The translations under genes and the position numbers were made by a program. The notes beneath the pieces were generated by a model. It was not told where the DNA came from, did not search any database, and worked only from the letters and a program-made list of their open reading frames with translations. From contig BTUV01000034.1 of the NCBI GenBank assembly GCA_045863035.1, forward strand, positions 1-26,705: a stretch of DNA of 26,705 nt, given 5' to 3'. Shown in pieces: positions 9,041-16,937 of this stretch. Positions within the stretch are counted from its first letter, which is position 1. Each line of letters begins with the position of its first letter. This DNA comes from H2-BAC3 sp045863035 (lineage in GTDB: Bacteria; Bacteroidota; Ignavibacteria; Ignavibacteriales; Ignavibacteriaceae).

Positions 9041-10150
9041 ATGAAAAATGTATTGATCGTCCTGTATATACTTCTGACACCCGCGATGCTTCACGCCCAG
9101 GCATCACTTTACTTCCCTGCTAATACAGGCGCAAAGTGGTACTTCAAAACAACCCCGGTCGATACATTAAACAACCCTCAAGACTCGCTTTCAACCTACC
9201 GGATTGATTCATTTGCAGTTGTAACAACATACAAAGGTCTGACCTCAAATGTTGTGCTAAGTAAAAACGGACTTTTCGAAACTGTCCCGTCACAGCCATA
9301 CACTGATACCACCTATACAAACCTTGACGGAAACAACGGAAAGACTTATCTCTCTTTCTCTGCTCTGAGCTCATTGCTCGGCACGATTGATACTACCGGC
9401 ATTGATACTATTCTTGGCACAAGTCTGTCAGAACTGCTCGCCCGGCTTGCCTCGTTTGAAGGATGGTACACTAATTACCGGTTCAATAATACAGTGAACT
9501 CAACATATACATATTTTCAATACGATACCACTATCAGCATTGATACCGTGACCCTGCCGATGAGGTTTGAACTTCGCGGAAAAAGAATTGCGGATGCCGA
9601 GCTTGTCACCGAAATTGGCACCTTTCAGACAAAACGATTCGTTAATTCGTTCGTTCTCAGTTACCTTGTTGGAATACCTCCGTTTGTATTACCTGTAGGA
9701 ATACTTACTATCAGAGACAGTATCTGGTTCGCGCCAGATAAATGGATTGTGCAGTCGCATATCCCCACGTCCGGATTTGACCTGTCAGTGTTTGGTCTGC
9801 CCTCATTTACACTGCCCGGCGTAAAAGTTACTTCAATTCCGGAGATTATCGTGACGGGCAGTGACGAAATTACGACTGGGCCACCCGCGGAGTTTGAGCT
9901 TATGCAAAACTTCCCCAATCCGTTTAATCCGGAGACCACCGTGCGCTTTACTATCGGTCAGGAAGGCAGATACTCACTCAGACTTTATACAACAGCGGGC
10001 GAATATATATCAGAGGTCGCCGGGGCTATATATGAAAAAGGCGCGCATCAGAAAACTCTCCGCCTGAATAATCTTTCCAGCGGTATATATATTCTCCGGC
10101 TTGAAGGCGAAGGGTTATCTTCTTCCCTTAAAATCACACTATTGAGATAG
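9041..10150 (+). CDS. Secreted protein with T9SS C-terminal sorting domain
   Basis: 369 residues. Signal peptide at 1-20 (ends L-H-A-Q-A). The central part (about 25-280) is rich in Thr, Asp and aromatic residues with many short beta strands and resembles no family I can name. The last 80 or so residues are a type A sorting domain: F-E-L-M-Q-N-F-P-N-P-F-N-P, then a strand series, T-A-G-E-Y and the closing S-S-G-I-Y-I-L-R-L block. Established knowledge: such domains direct cargo across the outer membrane through the T9SS and are removed or used to anchor the protein. Start ATG at 9041 lies 2 nt after the lipoprotein gene, so it is probably the last gene of the aminopeptidase operon. Substrate or role unknown. 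Confidence 0.88.
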   Translation: MKNVLIVLYILLTPAMLHAQASLYFPANTGAKWYFKTTPVDTLNNPQDSLSTYRIDSFAVVTTYKGLTSNVVLSKNGLFETVPSQPYTDTTYTNLDGNNGKTYLSFSALSSLLGTIDTTGIDTILGTSLSELLARLASFEGWYTNYRFNNTVNSTYTYFQYDTTISIDTVTLPMRFELRGKRIADAELVTEIGTFQTKRFVNSFVLSYLVGIPPFVLPVGILTIRDSIWFAPDKWIVQSHIPTSGFDLSVFGLPSFTLPGVKVTSIPEIIVTGSDEITTGPPAEFELMQNFPNPFNPETTVRFTIGQEGRYSLRLYTTAGEYISEVAGAIYEKGAHQKTLRLNNLSSGIYILRLEGEGLSSSLKITLLR

Positions 10151-10285
10151 CGGCGGTTGTAAGAATAACACTGCCGGTATATGGTTAAGAACTTGAAATA
10201 ATTTTTCTGAAAAATTGCTATTCAGGATTATTTTTGCATTTCGTATCTTTAGGGCTTGAGTTTTTGTGGTTATTGAGAAGGAAAG

Positions 10286-11386
10286 ATGAAAACAACCAAG
10301 AAGATTACACGAATCGGCATACTAACCGGAGGCGGAGACTGCCCGGGTCTTAATGCCGTAATTAGAGGGGTGACCAAATCAGCGCTTGACAATGGCATTA
10401 CCGTTATTGGAATTATTGATGGTTTTGAGGGATTAGTAGAAGGGAAAGCTCGCGAATTAAGCAACTCAGACGTCTCCGGAATTCTTGCCATCGGCGGGAC
10501 TATTCTCGGTTCCTCAAATAAAGGTGACCCGTTTCATTGGCCAATTGCAGATACCAATGGCACAATAAGTATCCATGACCGCTCTGAAGCTGCTGTTCGA
10601 AATTATCACGCCTGGAAACTTGACTGCCTTATCGGTATTGGCGGAGACGGAACCATGCACATCTGCAATAAACTCTCAAAAATGGGGATGAACATTGTGG
10701 GAGTGCCTAAAACCATCGACAATGATCTTGAAGCAACAGACCTGACTTTCGGTCATGACTCAGCGGTTTATGTGGTCTCGATGGCACTTGACCGGCTGCA
10801 TACTACTGCCTCCTCGCATCACCGGGTGATCGTGGTTGAAGTTATGGGAAGATACGCCGGATGGATAGCGCTTAACGGAGGATTAGCCGGAGGTGCCGAT
10901 ATTATATTAATTCCCGAAATTCCGTTTTCATACGAAAAGATTTACCGGAAGATTAAGGAGCGGGAGCTCTCTGGAAAGCGTTTTTCGTTAGTCTGTGTTG
11001 CCGAAGGGGCAAAGGAGAAGGATGGCGAAATGGTACTTAAAGGAACAGATATTAAAAGACATGATCCTAAGCAGTTAGGGGGAATTGGTGAGGTAGTTGC
11101 CCGGAAAATAGAGGAAAATACCGGTAGAGAAACTCGTGTTACTATACTCGGTCACACCCAGAGGGGCGGAAGCCCAACCCCTTATGATCGAATACTGTCA
11201 ACCAAATTCGGTGCATTCGCAATACAGCTTGCCATGAAAAGAAAGTTTGGCAGAATGGTTGCCCTTAAAGGGAGTGAGATTAAAAATGTTCTTATTGAAG
11301 ATGCTATCGCGCATCAAAAATTAGTGCAACCAGACTCACAAACCCTGCTGACTGCTCGTCAGATTGGTATTGGATTCGGGGATTAA
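10286..11386 (+). CDS. pfkA: 6-phosphofructokinase
   Basis: 366 residues, the length of the group III lineage. It phosphorylates fructose 6-phosphate to the 1,6-bisphosphate in glycolysis, cytosolic. Visible motifs: T-G-G-G-D-C-P-G-L-N at 14-23, the phosphoryl-donor loop G-G-D-G122-T, and the catalytic P-K142-T-I-D145-N-D. Gly at the position equivalent to E. coli 104 favours ATP as donor, while Lys at the position equivalent to 124 is typical of pyrophosphate-linked enzymes and of ATP enzymes derived from them, so the donor is best called probably ATP. The ATG at 10286 follows AAGGA at close spacing. It is a single gene. TATTTTTG at 10229-10236 matches the Bacteroidota -7 consensus TAnnTTTG, but a matching -33 box is not clear. 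Confidence 0.96.
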   Translation: MKTTKKITRIGILTGGGDCPGLNAVIRGVTKSALDNGITVIGIIDGFEGLVEGKARELSNSDVSGILAIGGTILGSSNKGDPFHWPIADTNGTISIHDRSEAAVRNYHAWKLDCLIGIGGDGTMHICNKLSKMGMNIVGVPKTIDNDLEATDLTFGHDSAVYVVSMALDRLHTTASSHHRVIVVEVMGRYAGWIALNGGLAGGADIILIPEIPFSYEKIYRKIKERELSGKRFSLVCVAEGAKEKDGEMVLKGTDIKRHDPKQLGGIGEVVARKIEENTGRETRVTILGHTQRGGSPTPYDRILSTKFGAFAIQLAMKRKFGRMVALKGSEIKNVLIEDAIAHQKLVQPDSQTLLTARQIGIGFGD

Positions 11387-11456
11387 AGTAAAATATAGCT
11401 AAAATCTCACTTTTTTGTTGTTTTAAGAATAAAAAAGCTGTAAATTTTGGTTCTGT

Positions 11457-11472
11457 CTGAAATGAATTTCAG
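11457..11472. promoter_or_regulatory. Palindrome upstream of tRNA-Asp
   Basis: CTGAAAT-GA-ATTTCAG is a perfect 7-bp inverted repeat with a 2-nt centre (8 bp if the flanking T/A is included). It lies just upstream of a TATAAT box and 30 bp before the tRNA, so it could be an operator, or part of a terminator for pfkA. No T run follows it. Confidence 0.3.
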
Positions 11473-11482
11473 AAAAGTTCTT

Positions 11483-11488
11483 TATAAT
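11483..11488 (+). promoter_or_regulatory. Possible -10 box of the tRNA-Asp promoter
   Basis: TATAAT, 13 nt before the first base of the mature tRNA. No convincing -35 hexamer sits 17 bp upstream, so the assignment rests on the exact -10 match and its position. Confidence 0.35.
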
Positions 11489-11501
11489 ATTGTTTTTCTA
11501 C

Positions 11502-11575
11502 GGGGTCGTAGTTCAGTTGGTTAGAACGCCTGCCTGTCACGCAGGAGGTCGCGAGTTCGAGTCTCGTCGGCCCCG
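11502..11575 (+). tRNA. tRNA-Asp (anticodon GTC)
   Basis: A complete cloverleaf of 74 nt. The acceptor stem GGGGTCG pairs with CGGCCCC (one U-G pair), the discriminator base is G, and the anticodon stem CCTGC/GCAGG closes the loop CTGTCAC with anticodon GTC at 11536-11538. The T arm contains TTCGAGT. CCA is not encoded and must be added after transcription. Confidence 0.97.
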
Positions 11576-11613
11576 CTTCTCGGATCCGATAAGAGTTTTC
11601 GTTACTTCACGAT

Positions 11614-11681
11614 CGCCTTTCACACAGGATGTCGTCCCGAAGTTTCGGGAAGTCTGGTCGGTCCCGGTTCTCGGATCTGAT
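11614..11681 (+). pseudogene. Degenerate partial copy of the tRNA-Asp 3' half and flank
   Basis: The 30 bases at 11652-11681 match 26 of 30 bases at 11561-11590, covering the T-arm 3' strand, acceptor 3' strand and 15 nt of downstream flank (shared TTCTCGGATCnGAT). Before this, a block ending near 11635 matches the anticodon arm at 14 of 17 bases. The T arm is destroyed and no 5' half or D arm is visible, so it cannot be a working tRNA. It is best read as a decayed tandem duplication, or as a scar of recombination at the tRNA 3' end. Confidence 0.6.
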
Positions 11682-12001
11682 TTATTTTCTTTAGCTCATT
11701 GATGTTATTTTTCTCATCGTAAGGTAAAGAAATTTTTTTCGGCTCTAAAAAGAGAAATTTCTTTTTACAAATTTCTTGTTAATTGAATTTTCAATCATAA
11801 AAGCAGCTACAGTTGCGGCTTTAATTCTGTCCTTCCTGGATAATTAATAGACCTTTTTGTTGTATTCCCTGATCGTACGGAATCCACACACTACTTCTGA
11901 CTTTTATTTTCCAAATACTGTTTTTTTTAGCGAAGTTCTCTTTATTCTAAACTTTTGCTGAATTTTAATCTCAATCACTTAATCTTAAAGGATCTATTAC
12001 C
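11682..12001. promoter_or_regulatory. Long AT-rich leader of the RNA-binding protein gene, with hairpin
   Basis: About 320 bases with no supported coding frame. AAAGAAATTT at 11726-11735 pairs with AAATTTCTTT at 11755-11764; CTCT (11743-11746) and AGAG (11751-11754) extend it, closed by an AAAA loop. This could end the tRNA transcript or structure the leader RNA. The rest is AT-rich up to the ribosome site AGGA about 9 nt before the ATG at 12002. Long structured leaders are common for cold-inducible RNA-binding genes, but induction is inference here. Confidence 0.4.
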
Positions 12002-12352
12002 ATGAATATTTTTGTCGGCAATTTAGCAAAAGACGTTACTGAAGAGGATTTACAGAATCTCTTCGCCGAATTCGGTGCAGTCAGAAGCGTTAAAGTCATT
12101 AAAGACATGTTCTCAGGCGAATCAAAAGGATTCGGCTTCGTAGAAATGCCAGGACTTGCTGAAGCTCAGAAGGCAATGAACAGTTTAAACACCAAAGACG
12201 TTAAGGGCAAGAAACTCGTTGTAAACGAAGCTCGTCCGAAGACCAATGACCGTAGCGGCGGTGGCAATCGCGGCGGTGGTCGTGGTGGAAGCGGCGGCGG
12301 AAACCGTGGCGGAAGCGGCGGCGGAAACCGTGGTTTCGGTAATCGCTGGTAA
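12002..12352 (+). CDS. RRM-type RNA-binding protein with Gly/Arg-rich tail
   Basis: 116 residues. One RNA recognition motif fills residues 1-80: RNP2 is I3-F-V-G-N-L8 and RNP1 is K42-G-F-G-F-V-E-M49, with the aromatic residues that stack on RNA bases present. The tail from about 84 is a low-complexity Gly/Arg/Ser/Asn segment with R-G-G repeats, encoded partly by an exact internal duplication, which may add unspecific RNA binding. Such small RRM proteins occur in cyanobacteria and Bacteroidota and are often cold-responsive RNA chaperones. Single gene: long AT-rich leader before, clear terminator 23 nt after. AGGA lies about 9 nt before the ATG. Confidence 0.95.
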   Translation: MNIFVGNLAKDVTEEDLQNLFAEFGAVRSVKVIKDMFSGESKGFGFVEMPGLAEAQKAMNSLNTKDVKGKKLVVNEARPKTNDRSGGGNRGGGRGGSGGGNRGGSGGGNRGFGNRW

Positions 12353-12374
12353 TCAGTAATTACACTGAAAATTC

Positions 12375-12406
12375 AAAAGCCCGTTCAGAAATGCACGGGC
12401 TTTTTT
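12375..12406 (+). terminator. Rho-independent terminator of the RRM gene
   Basis: AAAAGCCCGT at 12375-12384 pairs with ACGGGCTTTT at 12395-12404, loop of 10 nt, followed by further T residues. It begins 22 bases after the stop codon. Confidence 0.9.
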
Positions 12407-12754
12407 ATATTTGCATACTTAATACAATGTTGATTTTTATAAAACCTTTTGGAAGTTAGACATACCCGCAAGAAAGCATACAGAATCTGACAAAAATTCA
12501 CCTTTAGTAGTTAACAAGTTTCAATCAAAAAGACAAGCAGACAAAGCTTCAGAGTCTGCCTCTTTAACCAAAAGTAAACCAAAGTATATTTTTGAACTCT
12601 TTGGAACAATTAAATATTGCGATGATTACAATTACAAAGAACAACGCAAGATAAAATGATCTTTTTCTTTGACGGTTTCCCCTGAGTTTATAAGCTAATC
12701 AACTTCGAATCGCTTCACATTCATTGGAGTTGAATCAATAATCGAATTAAATTT
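12407..12754. other. AT-rich intergenic region without recognised genes
   Basis: About 350 bases between convergent transcripts. The only structure seen is a weak 6-bp hairpin, GCAGAC at 12537-12542 with GTCTGC at 12554-12559, with no T run. No coding frame or RNA gene is supported. Confidence 0.4.
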
Positions 12755-13879
12755 TCACCCTAAAAACTTCCAGTAGTTTTTTCTGGTGATTAAATCAACT
12801 TCTGCCTGATAAGTCTCCTTAAACTGCTTTACCTTTTTATCAATTTTCTTATCTGAGTAAGAAAATTCATATCCTTTGATAATGCCTCCCTCTTCCTCAA
12901 TATAATCAACCTCTCTCTGCCCATAGGTTCTCCAGAAATAGGAGTTTACCCTTCTTCCTTCATATTGATTTTTCTTTATACGCTCAGCTATCATAAAGTT
13001 CTCCCATAAAGAGCCTGCATCAGGTCTCATATTCAGTAAATTGAAGTTGTTAATAAGTGAATTACGGATGCCGGTATCATAAAAATATATCTTCACTGCT
13101 TTTGTCAGTTCATTCCGTAAATTTCTTGAAAAAGAATGAAGCCGGAAAAGTACAAAAGATTTTTCAAGTATATCAACGTAACTTTGAACCGTTCGTACAT
13201 TTATTCCCAGTTTTGAGCCCAGCTCAGAATAGCTCACCTCACTCCCAACCTGCAGTGCTATCAGTATCAACAAATGTTTAATAAGCTCTGGCTTTCTTAT
13301 CTCCTGAAATTGTAATATATCTTTATACAGATATGATGATGAAATTTGATCCATAATTCTCATAGCTTCATCTTCACTTGAAAGGAATACCTCAGGATAC
13401 AAACCGAGGCGGAGCATATTTTCCAGTTTAGCATCAACTGCAAACCAATCAGACCCTTCCTTAATCTCCCCAACTGACAGTGGATACATCAGATGTTGAA
13501 ATATCCTTCCGGTCATTGGTTCTGAGATTTTCTCCGCAAGCTCAAATGAGGATGATCCGGTTGCAATAATCTGAATATCAGGCAGATGATCAGTCAGAAC
13601 TTTAAGCACCCGACCTGGCGATTTCAAATTTTGGGCTTCATCCAATCCTACTACCCGATGTGAACCAATAAAGGTTCTTAGCAACTCTGGTTCCAGCTTA
13701 CTAAACATCTCAGACACGCTCAGTAACCCACAATCAAGATATTTCCCCTCTTCTCCGAATTCCGCCAGAATATCCTTCAGTAGCGTGGTTTTCCCTATCT
13801 GACGTGCACCATAAATGACAATAGTTTTTCTTCTGAACAAATCTTTCAGGATGTTTTGCTTAATTTTTCGGCGTATCAT
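12755..13879 (-). CDS. AAA ATPase with DUF4143-type C-terminal domain
   Basis: 374 residues, cytoplasmic. The N-terminal P-loop ATPase has Walker A G24-A-R-Q-I-G-K30-T-T and Walker B V-V-G-L-D80-E81-A-Q, followed by the sensor-like I-A-T-G-S-S-S-F-E-L segment. A winged-helix region (about 215-245, L-G-I-N-V-R-T-V-Q-S-Y) comes next. The C-terminus resembles a PD-(D/E)XK fold (W-R-T-Y-G-Q-R-E-V-D-Y-I, then G-Y-E-F-S), but the usual Lys of ExK is replaced by Ser, suggesting it is not an active nuclease. Domain order and length fit the AAA_14/DUF4143 family, which is abundant in Bacteroidota and of unknown function. ATG at 13879 has no ribosome site. A 32-bp repeat array with palindromes begins 19 bp upstream and is the likely promoter/operator. 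Solitary gene; accessory by nature. Confidence 0.9.
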   Translation of the reverse strand: MIRRKIKQNILKDLFRRKTIVIYGARQIGKTTLLKDILAEFGEEGKYLDCGLLSVSEMFSKLEPELLRTFIGSHRVVGLDEAQNLKSPGRVLKVLTDHLPDIQIIATGSSSFELAEKISEPMTGRIFQHLMYPLSVGEIKEGSDWFAVDAKLENMLRLGLYPEVFLSSEDEAMRIMDQISSSYLYKDILQFQEIRKPELIKHLLILIALQVGSEVSYSELGSKLGINVRTVQSYVDILEKSFVLFRLHSFSRNLRNELTKAVKIYFYDTGIRNSLINNFNLLNMRPDAGSLWENFMIAERIKKNQYEGRRVNSYFWRTYGQREVDYIEEEGGIIKGYEFSYSDKKIDKKVKQFKETYQAEVDLITRKNYWKFLG

Positions 13880-13897
13880 TTCTGTTGATTAAGATGT

Positions 13898-14029
13898 TTT
13901 GTGTTAATACACAAATTTTGTAAAATTCATGTATCATAATACACAAATTTTGCTTAATTCATGTATCATAATACACAAATTTTGCTTAATTCATGCATTA
14001 TACTACACAAATTTCACTAAATTTGTGTA
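13898..14029. repeat. AT-rich 32-bp tandem repeats flanked by palindromes
   Basis: Two exact 32-bp units (13926-13957, 13958-13989) and a diverged third (13990-14021). Each unit carries ACACAAATTT and an inverted TGTAT-CATA-ATACA. At the gene-proximal end is TTTGTGT-TAAT-ACACAAA (13898-13915); at the far end, TACACAAATTT-CACT-AAATTTGTGTA (14004-14029, 11-bp arms). Read on the minus strand, each repeat also contains TATGAT, a possible -10 box for the ATPase gene. It looks like a multi-site operator or repeated promoter. Confidence 0.85.
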
Positions 14030-14190
14030 TTAGGGGAATGTTCCTTGATAAATACCCTTTTCGGTCGAATTTCGGCAGAATGATCAGCCCGATAATAGAT
14101 TGAACCGAACTTTATACTCTCACAATACTATATTGAAGAGGCATAATGGTACTTCCTCTAAAAAATATCCTCCAACCCCCGGTCGCCTAT

Positions 14191-14760
14191 CTATTCATTA
14201 CCGGCGCTGTCCCGCACTCCGAATCCTTCGCCGGAGTAAAGGTGTTGTATTCCCTCATACCACTCGTCGGGCTGTTCGTCAATCATAATATCAAGCGGAG
14301 ACTGAAGGTTTCGTTTTGGCGCAAAGCCGGCGATGATGTTTCCATATTTATCCACCAGCGCTTCCTCGGCTGAGTTTCCGTCCTCTGTCATTCGCTGAAG
14401 GAGAGCAGATCCGTTTTTGAAGGGACTGGTCACATACGGCTCATCCCACTCCCTTATGATTATACCGTCTGTATCCAGTAAATAAGTTGACATGCCGACT
14501 GTCGCAAAGGCCCGGTCTTCTGAAAAATCATCAGCGGCTAAAAAATCCATGGGGTTAATCAGTTCCCCCTGACGGTTAATATATACCAAACACACCCCAT
14601 CGCTTAGAATAGCCCGGTCGCACTTAAAGGGGGAAAGCTCACGGTCATAAAACCACCTGAAACTTCCATCCTCAAGGTGAAGCCCGGCTACCAGTGCCCC
14701 ATCCTCTTTTTTATAAACAACGGCTGAGCCGTTCACGAAATCACCCCGAACTAAATTCAT
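14191..14760 (-). CDS. Hypothetical protein with WG-like repeats
   Basis: 189 residues from the ATG at 14760, which has AAGGAG about 6-9 nt upstream; the frame extends a further 21 codons but without a ribosome site. No signal peptide from this start, so cytoplasmic unless the upstream extension is used. The sequence is made of repeated strand units of the kind F-x-N-G-S-A-x-V/L followed by V-D-K-Y-G-N-I-I-A-G-F or I-N-R-Q-G-E-L-I-N, resembling WG beta-repeats found in many bacterial proteins of unknown role. It is isolated: the 14888-14919 terminator separates it from the acyl-CoA synthetase upstream, and no partner follows. Function not assignable. Confidence 0.72.
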   Translation of the reverse strand: MNLVRGDFVNGSAVVYKKEDGALVAGLHLEDGSFRWFYDRELSPFKCDRAILSDGVCLVYINRQGELINPMDFLAADDFSEDRAFATVGMSTYLLDTDGIIIREWDEPYVTSPFKNGSALLQRMTEDGNSAEEALVDKYGNIIAGFAPKRNLQSPLDIMIDEQPDEWYEGIQHLYSGEGFGVRDSAGNE

Positions 14761-14887
14761 TCTCCACTCCTTTCTTTTTGAGACATAGAAAAATACTAAT
14801 CCCATACGTAAGAACTCAATCATGTAATGATAGTATTCAGGATTAATTTCATCATAATTATGGAAGCGACTGATTCTTATTTGTACT

Positions 14888-14919
14888 AAAAAGCCCGTTC
14901 AGTAATGAACGGGCTTTTT
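14888..14919 (-). terminator. Rho-independent terminator of the acyl-CoA synthetase gene
   Basis: AAAAAGCCCGTTCA at 14888-14901 and TGAACGGGCTTTTT at 14906-14919 form a perfect 14-bp stem with a GTAA loop. It begins 20 bases beyond the stop codon of the minus-strand gene ending at 14940. The stem is symmetric, so it could also stop plus-strand transcription. Confidence 0.9.
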
Positions 14920-14939
14920 ATTTTTACTAAATATGGCTG

Positions 14940-16661
14940 TTACTCAGCCGGTGTGGTTGACTGCACTAAGTAGCGCTTAATTTTCTGTGTTGTGGTCTTT
15001 TCGAACTCCTTCTCACGGATATAGAACTTCCTGATCTGTTTGTACGATGAAAGTTCCTTGTTCGCTTCCTTCACCACATCACCGATTACCTTATTAATGA
15101 ACTCCGGCGTAATGGAGGTCTGCTTTGATTCCGCAAGTTCGATCAGCGCTTCAGCTTCGGGGACAATCTGCACGGCAATAATCTCATCATGCTTTTCATC
15201 CTCCTCGCCATAAACCAATGACTCAAGAATAAACGGACTCCGTTTGAGTATATCCTCAATCTCTTCCGGGAAAACATTTTTTCCGCTCTTTGAGATGATA
15301 ACATTCTTTTTTCTGCCGCTGATGTGCAGGAATCCGTCTTCGTCTATATATCCAAGATCACCTGTCTTGAACCAGGGACCGTCAAAGGTGTCTTTGGTCA
15401 TGGCTTCATTCTTATAGTAACCCGGCATCACGGATGGTCCCTGTGCATATATCTCCCCGACTCCGTCCGCATCCGGGTTATTAATTTTTATCTGAATTCC
15501 CGGAAGAGGCAGACCTGCTGCATCATCCTTAAAAGCATCCTCTCTGTTAAGCGCGAGAATCGGAGCGGTTTCAGTGAGGCCGTATCCCTGCACAAAGTGG
15601 AATCCGAACTCCCGCAATCCCTTTGCGACTGCCGGATCAGGCGCTGCGCCTCCTGCTATGAACAAACGAACTGCCCCGCCAAACCGGGCATGCAGTTCCT
15701 TAAAGATTTTCTTGCGGGCTGATTTCCAACCAACCGATTCAAGCGCTCCGGCAACTTTAATAAGCGGAGGAACTATCTTGCTCTTAACTTTATCCTCGGT
15801 TATTCCCTTGTGAATTTTCTTGAACATCTTGTCATACAAAAGCGGTACGGCGAGCAGAATAGTTGCGCGTGATGCCTGAAGATCTTCAACCACGGTTTTC
15901 AGTGAGCGTGCGTAATATACTGTTGAGCCGCAGTACATCGGGCAGAGGAATCCGCAGGTGCACTCGTAGGTATGATGAATCGGAAGCACCGAAAGGAACC
16001 TGTCCTCACTGCGGATGTTAATCATCTTGGTCATTGCCATAAGATTAGCAGTCAGATTTTTCTGCGTAAGCATTACTCCTTTTGCCCTGCCAAGCGAACC
16101 GGAAGTAAAGATAATCTCAGCCACATCATCTGCATTAATTGCCGGAAGGGTATGTGAAGAAGCCCGGGAACCGGTTTCAATCAAATCCATCATCTTAAGG
16201 AACCCGTCCCCCGGCTGCACCTTATCCATACAGATAAAGTGTTTCAGCCGCCTTATTGATTCTCCCTTGTCCGAAAAAAGCTGGTAAAACATCTCCGAGA
16301 AGATAACCGCTTCGCTGTCTGACTCATAAAGGATATTCAGAATCTCATTGGCAGAAAGATTCCTGTCAATTGGCACAATCACATAATTGTAGCTCATGGC
16401 AGTCAGATAGGCAATTCCCCACTGGGTACGGTTTTCCCCGATAAGCGCGATATGAGTCCTTTCAGGAATCCCCAGTGATTTCAAACCCTCCCCAAAATGG
16501 CGGACCGAATTCAGCAGTCCCTCGTAAGAAACCTCAGGAACCAGAGTCGGGTTCAAATCCTTCAGCGCGGTTTTATTGCCATATACCCGGGCAGACCTGA
16601 CAAGCATATCCTGGATAGAAGAAATCTCAGGAACTGTAAAAAGATCATACTTTTTAGCCAT
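14940..16661 (-). CDS. Long-chain-fatty-acid-CoA ligase (AMP-forming)
   Basis: 573 residues, an ANL-superfamily adenylating enzyme that converts fatty acid, ATP and CoA to acyl-CoA via an acyl-adenylate; cytosolic or peripheral at the inner membrane. Motifs in order: phosphate loop T186-S-G-S-L-G-R-A-K194-G (slightly unlike the usual T-S-G-T-T-G-x-P-K-G), Y-G-L-T-E-T-A-P, W-F-K-T-G-D-L-G, G-R-K-K-N-V-I-I-S hinge region, and T-Q-K-I-K-R with the C-terminal catalytic lysine. The R-K-K-N motif and P-E-E-I-E are typical of the long-chain FadD/FAA type. ATG at 16661 follows AAGGTG with about 5 nt spacing. Monocistronic by its own terminator. The exact acyl substrate is not predictable. Confidence 0.94.
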   Translation of the reverse strand: MAKKYDLFTVPEISSIQDMLVRSARVYGNKTALKDLNPTLVPEVSYEGLLNSVRHFGEGLKSLGIPERTHIALIGENRTQWGIAYLTAMSYNYVIVPIDRNLSANEILNILYESDSEAVIFSEMFYQLFSDKGESIRRLKHFICMDKVQPGDGFLKMMDLIETGSRASSHTLPAINADDVAEIIFTSGSLGRAKGVMLTQKNLTANLMAMTKMINIRSEDRFLSVLPIHHTYECTCGFLCPMYCGSTVYYARSLKTVVEDLQASRATILLAVPLLYDKMFKKIHKGITEDKVKSKIVPPLIKVAGALESVGWKSARKKIFKELHARFGGAVRLFIAGGAAPDPAVAKGLREFGFHFVQGYGLTETAPILALNREDAFKDDAAGLPLPGIQIKINNPDADGVGEIYAQGPSVMPGYYKNEAMTKDTFDGPWFKTGDLGYIDEDGFLHISGRKKNVIISKSGKNVFPEEIEDILKRSPFILESLVYGEEDEKHDEIIAVQIVPEAEALIELAESKQTSITPEFINKVIGDVVKEANKELSSYKQIRKFYIREKEFEKTTTQKIKRYLVQSTTPAE

Positions 16662-16787
16662 CGTAGCACCTTTTTCAAAAATGAGAATAAACTAAAAACC
16701 CCGCATTTTTTGTGCCAAACACCATGCGCTTCCATTGTTTGCCCCGATAAATATGGGGACTTTTAAAGAAGACCTGTTAGCAAAAAC

Positions 16788-16819
16788 AAAAAAGCCCCGG
16801 CTTAAAACCAGGGCTTTTT
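16788..16819 (-). terminator. Rho-independent terminator of the mosaic T9SS gene
   Basis: On the plus strand AAAAAGCCCcGG pairs with CCaGGGCTTTTT across a CTTAAAA loop, with one C/A mismatch. On the minus strand it is followed by a T run, so it ends the gene at 16938-19436. The same structure recurs at 19809-19840. Confidence 0.85.
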
Positions 16820-16837
16820 AATTAAAAATTAAGAATT

Positions 16838-16937
16838 NNNNNNNNNNNNNNNNNNNNNNNNNNNNNNNNNNNNNNNNNNNNNNNNNNNNNNNNNNNNNNN
16901 NNNNNNNNNNNNNNNNNNNNNNNNNNNNNNNNNNNNN
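16838..16937. other. Assembly gap (100 N)
   Basis: Exactly 100 N, a conventional scaffold-gap length, so the true size is unknown. It lies within the repeated 3' tail. By comparison with the second copy the missing piece should be about 64 bases and include the final codons and stop of the gene to its right. Confidence 0.98.

Noticed and set aside
11490..11702. 70-codon plus-strand open frame across tRNA-Asp
   Set aside because: Overlaps the intact tRNA and its decayed copy; a common artefact of translating tRNA DNA.
13898..14029. CRISPR array
   Set aside because: Repeat units abut with no unique spacers and there are no cas genes; it is a tandem repeat with dyads.
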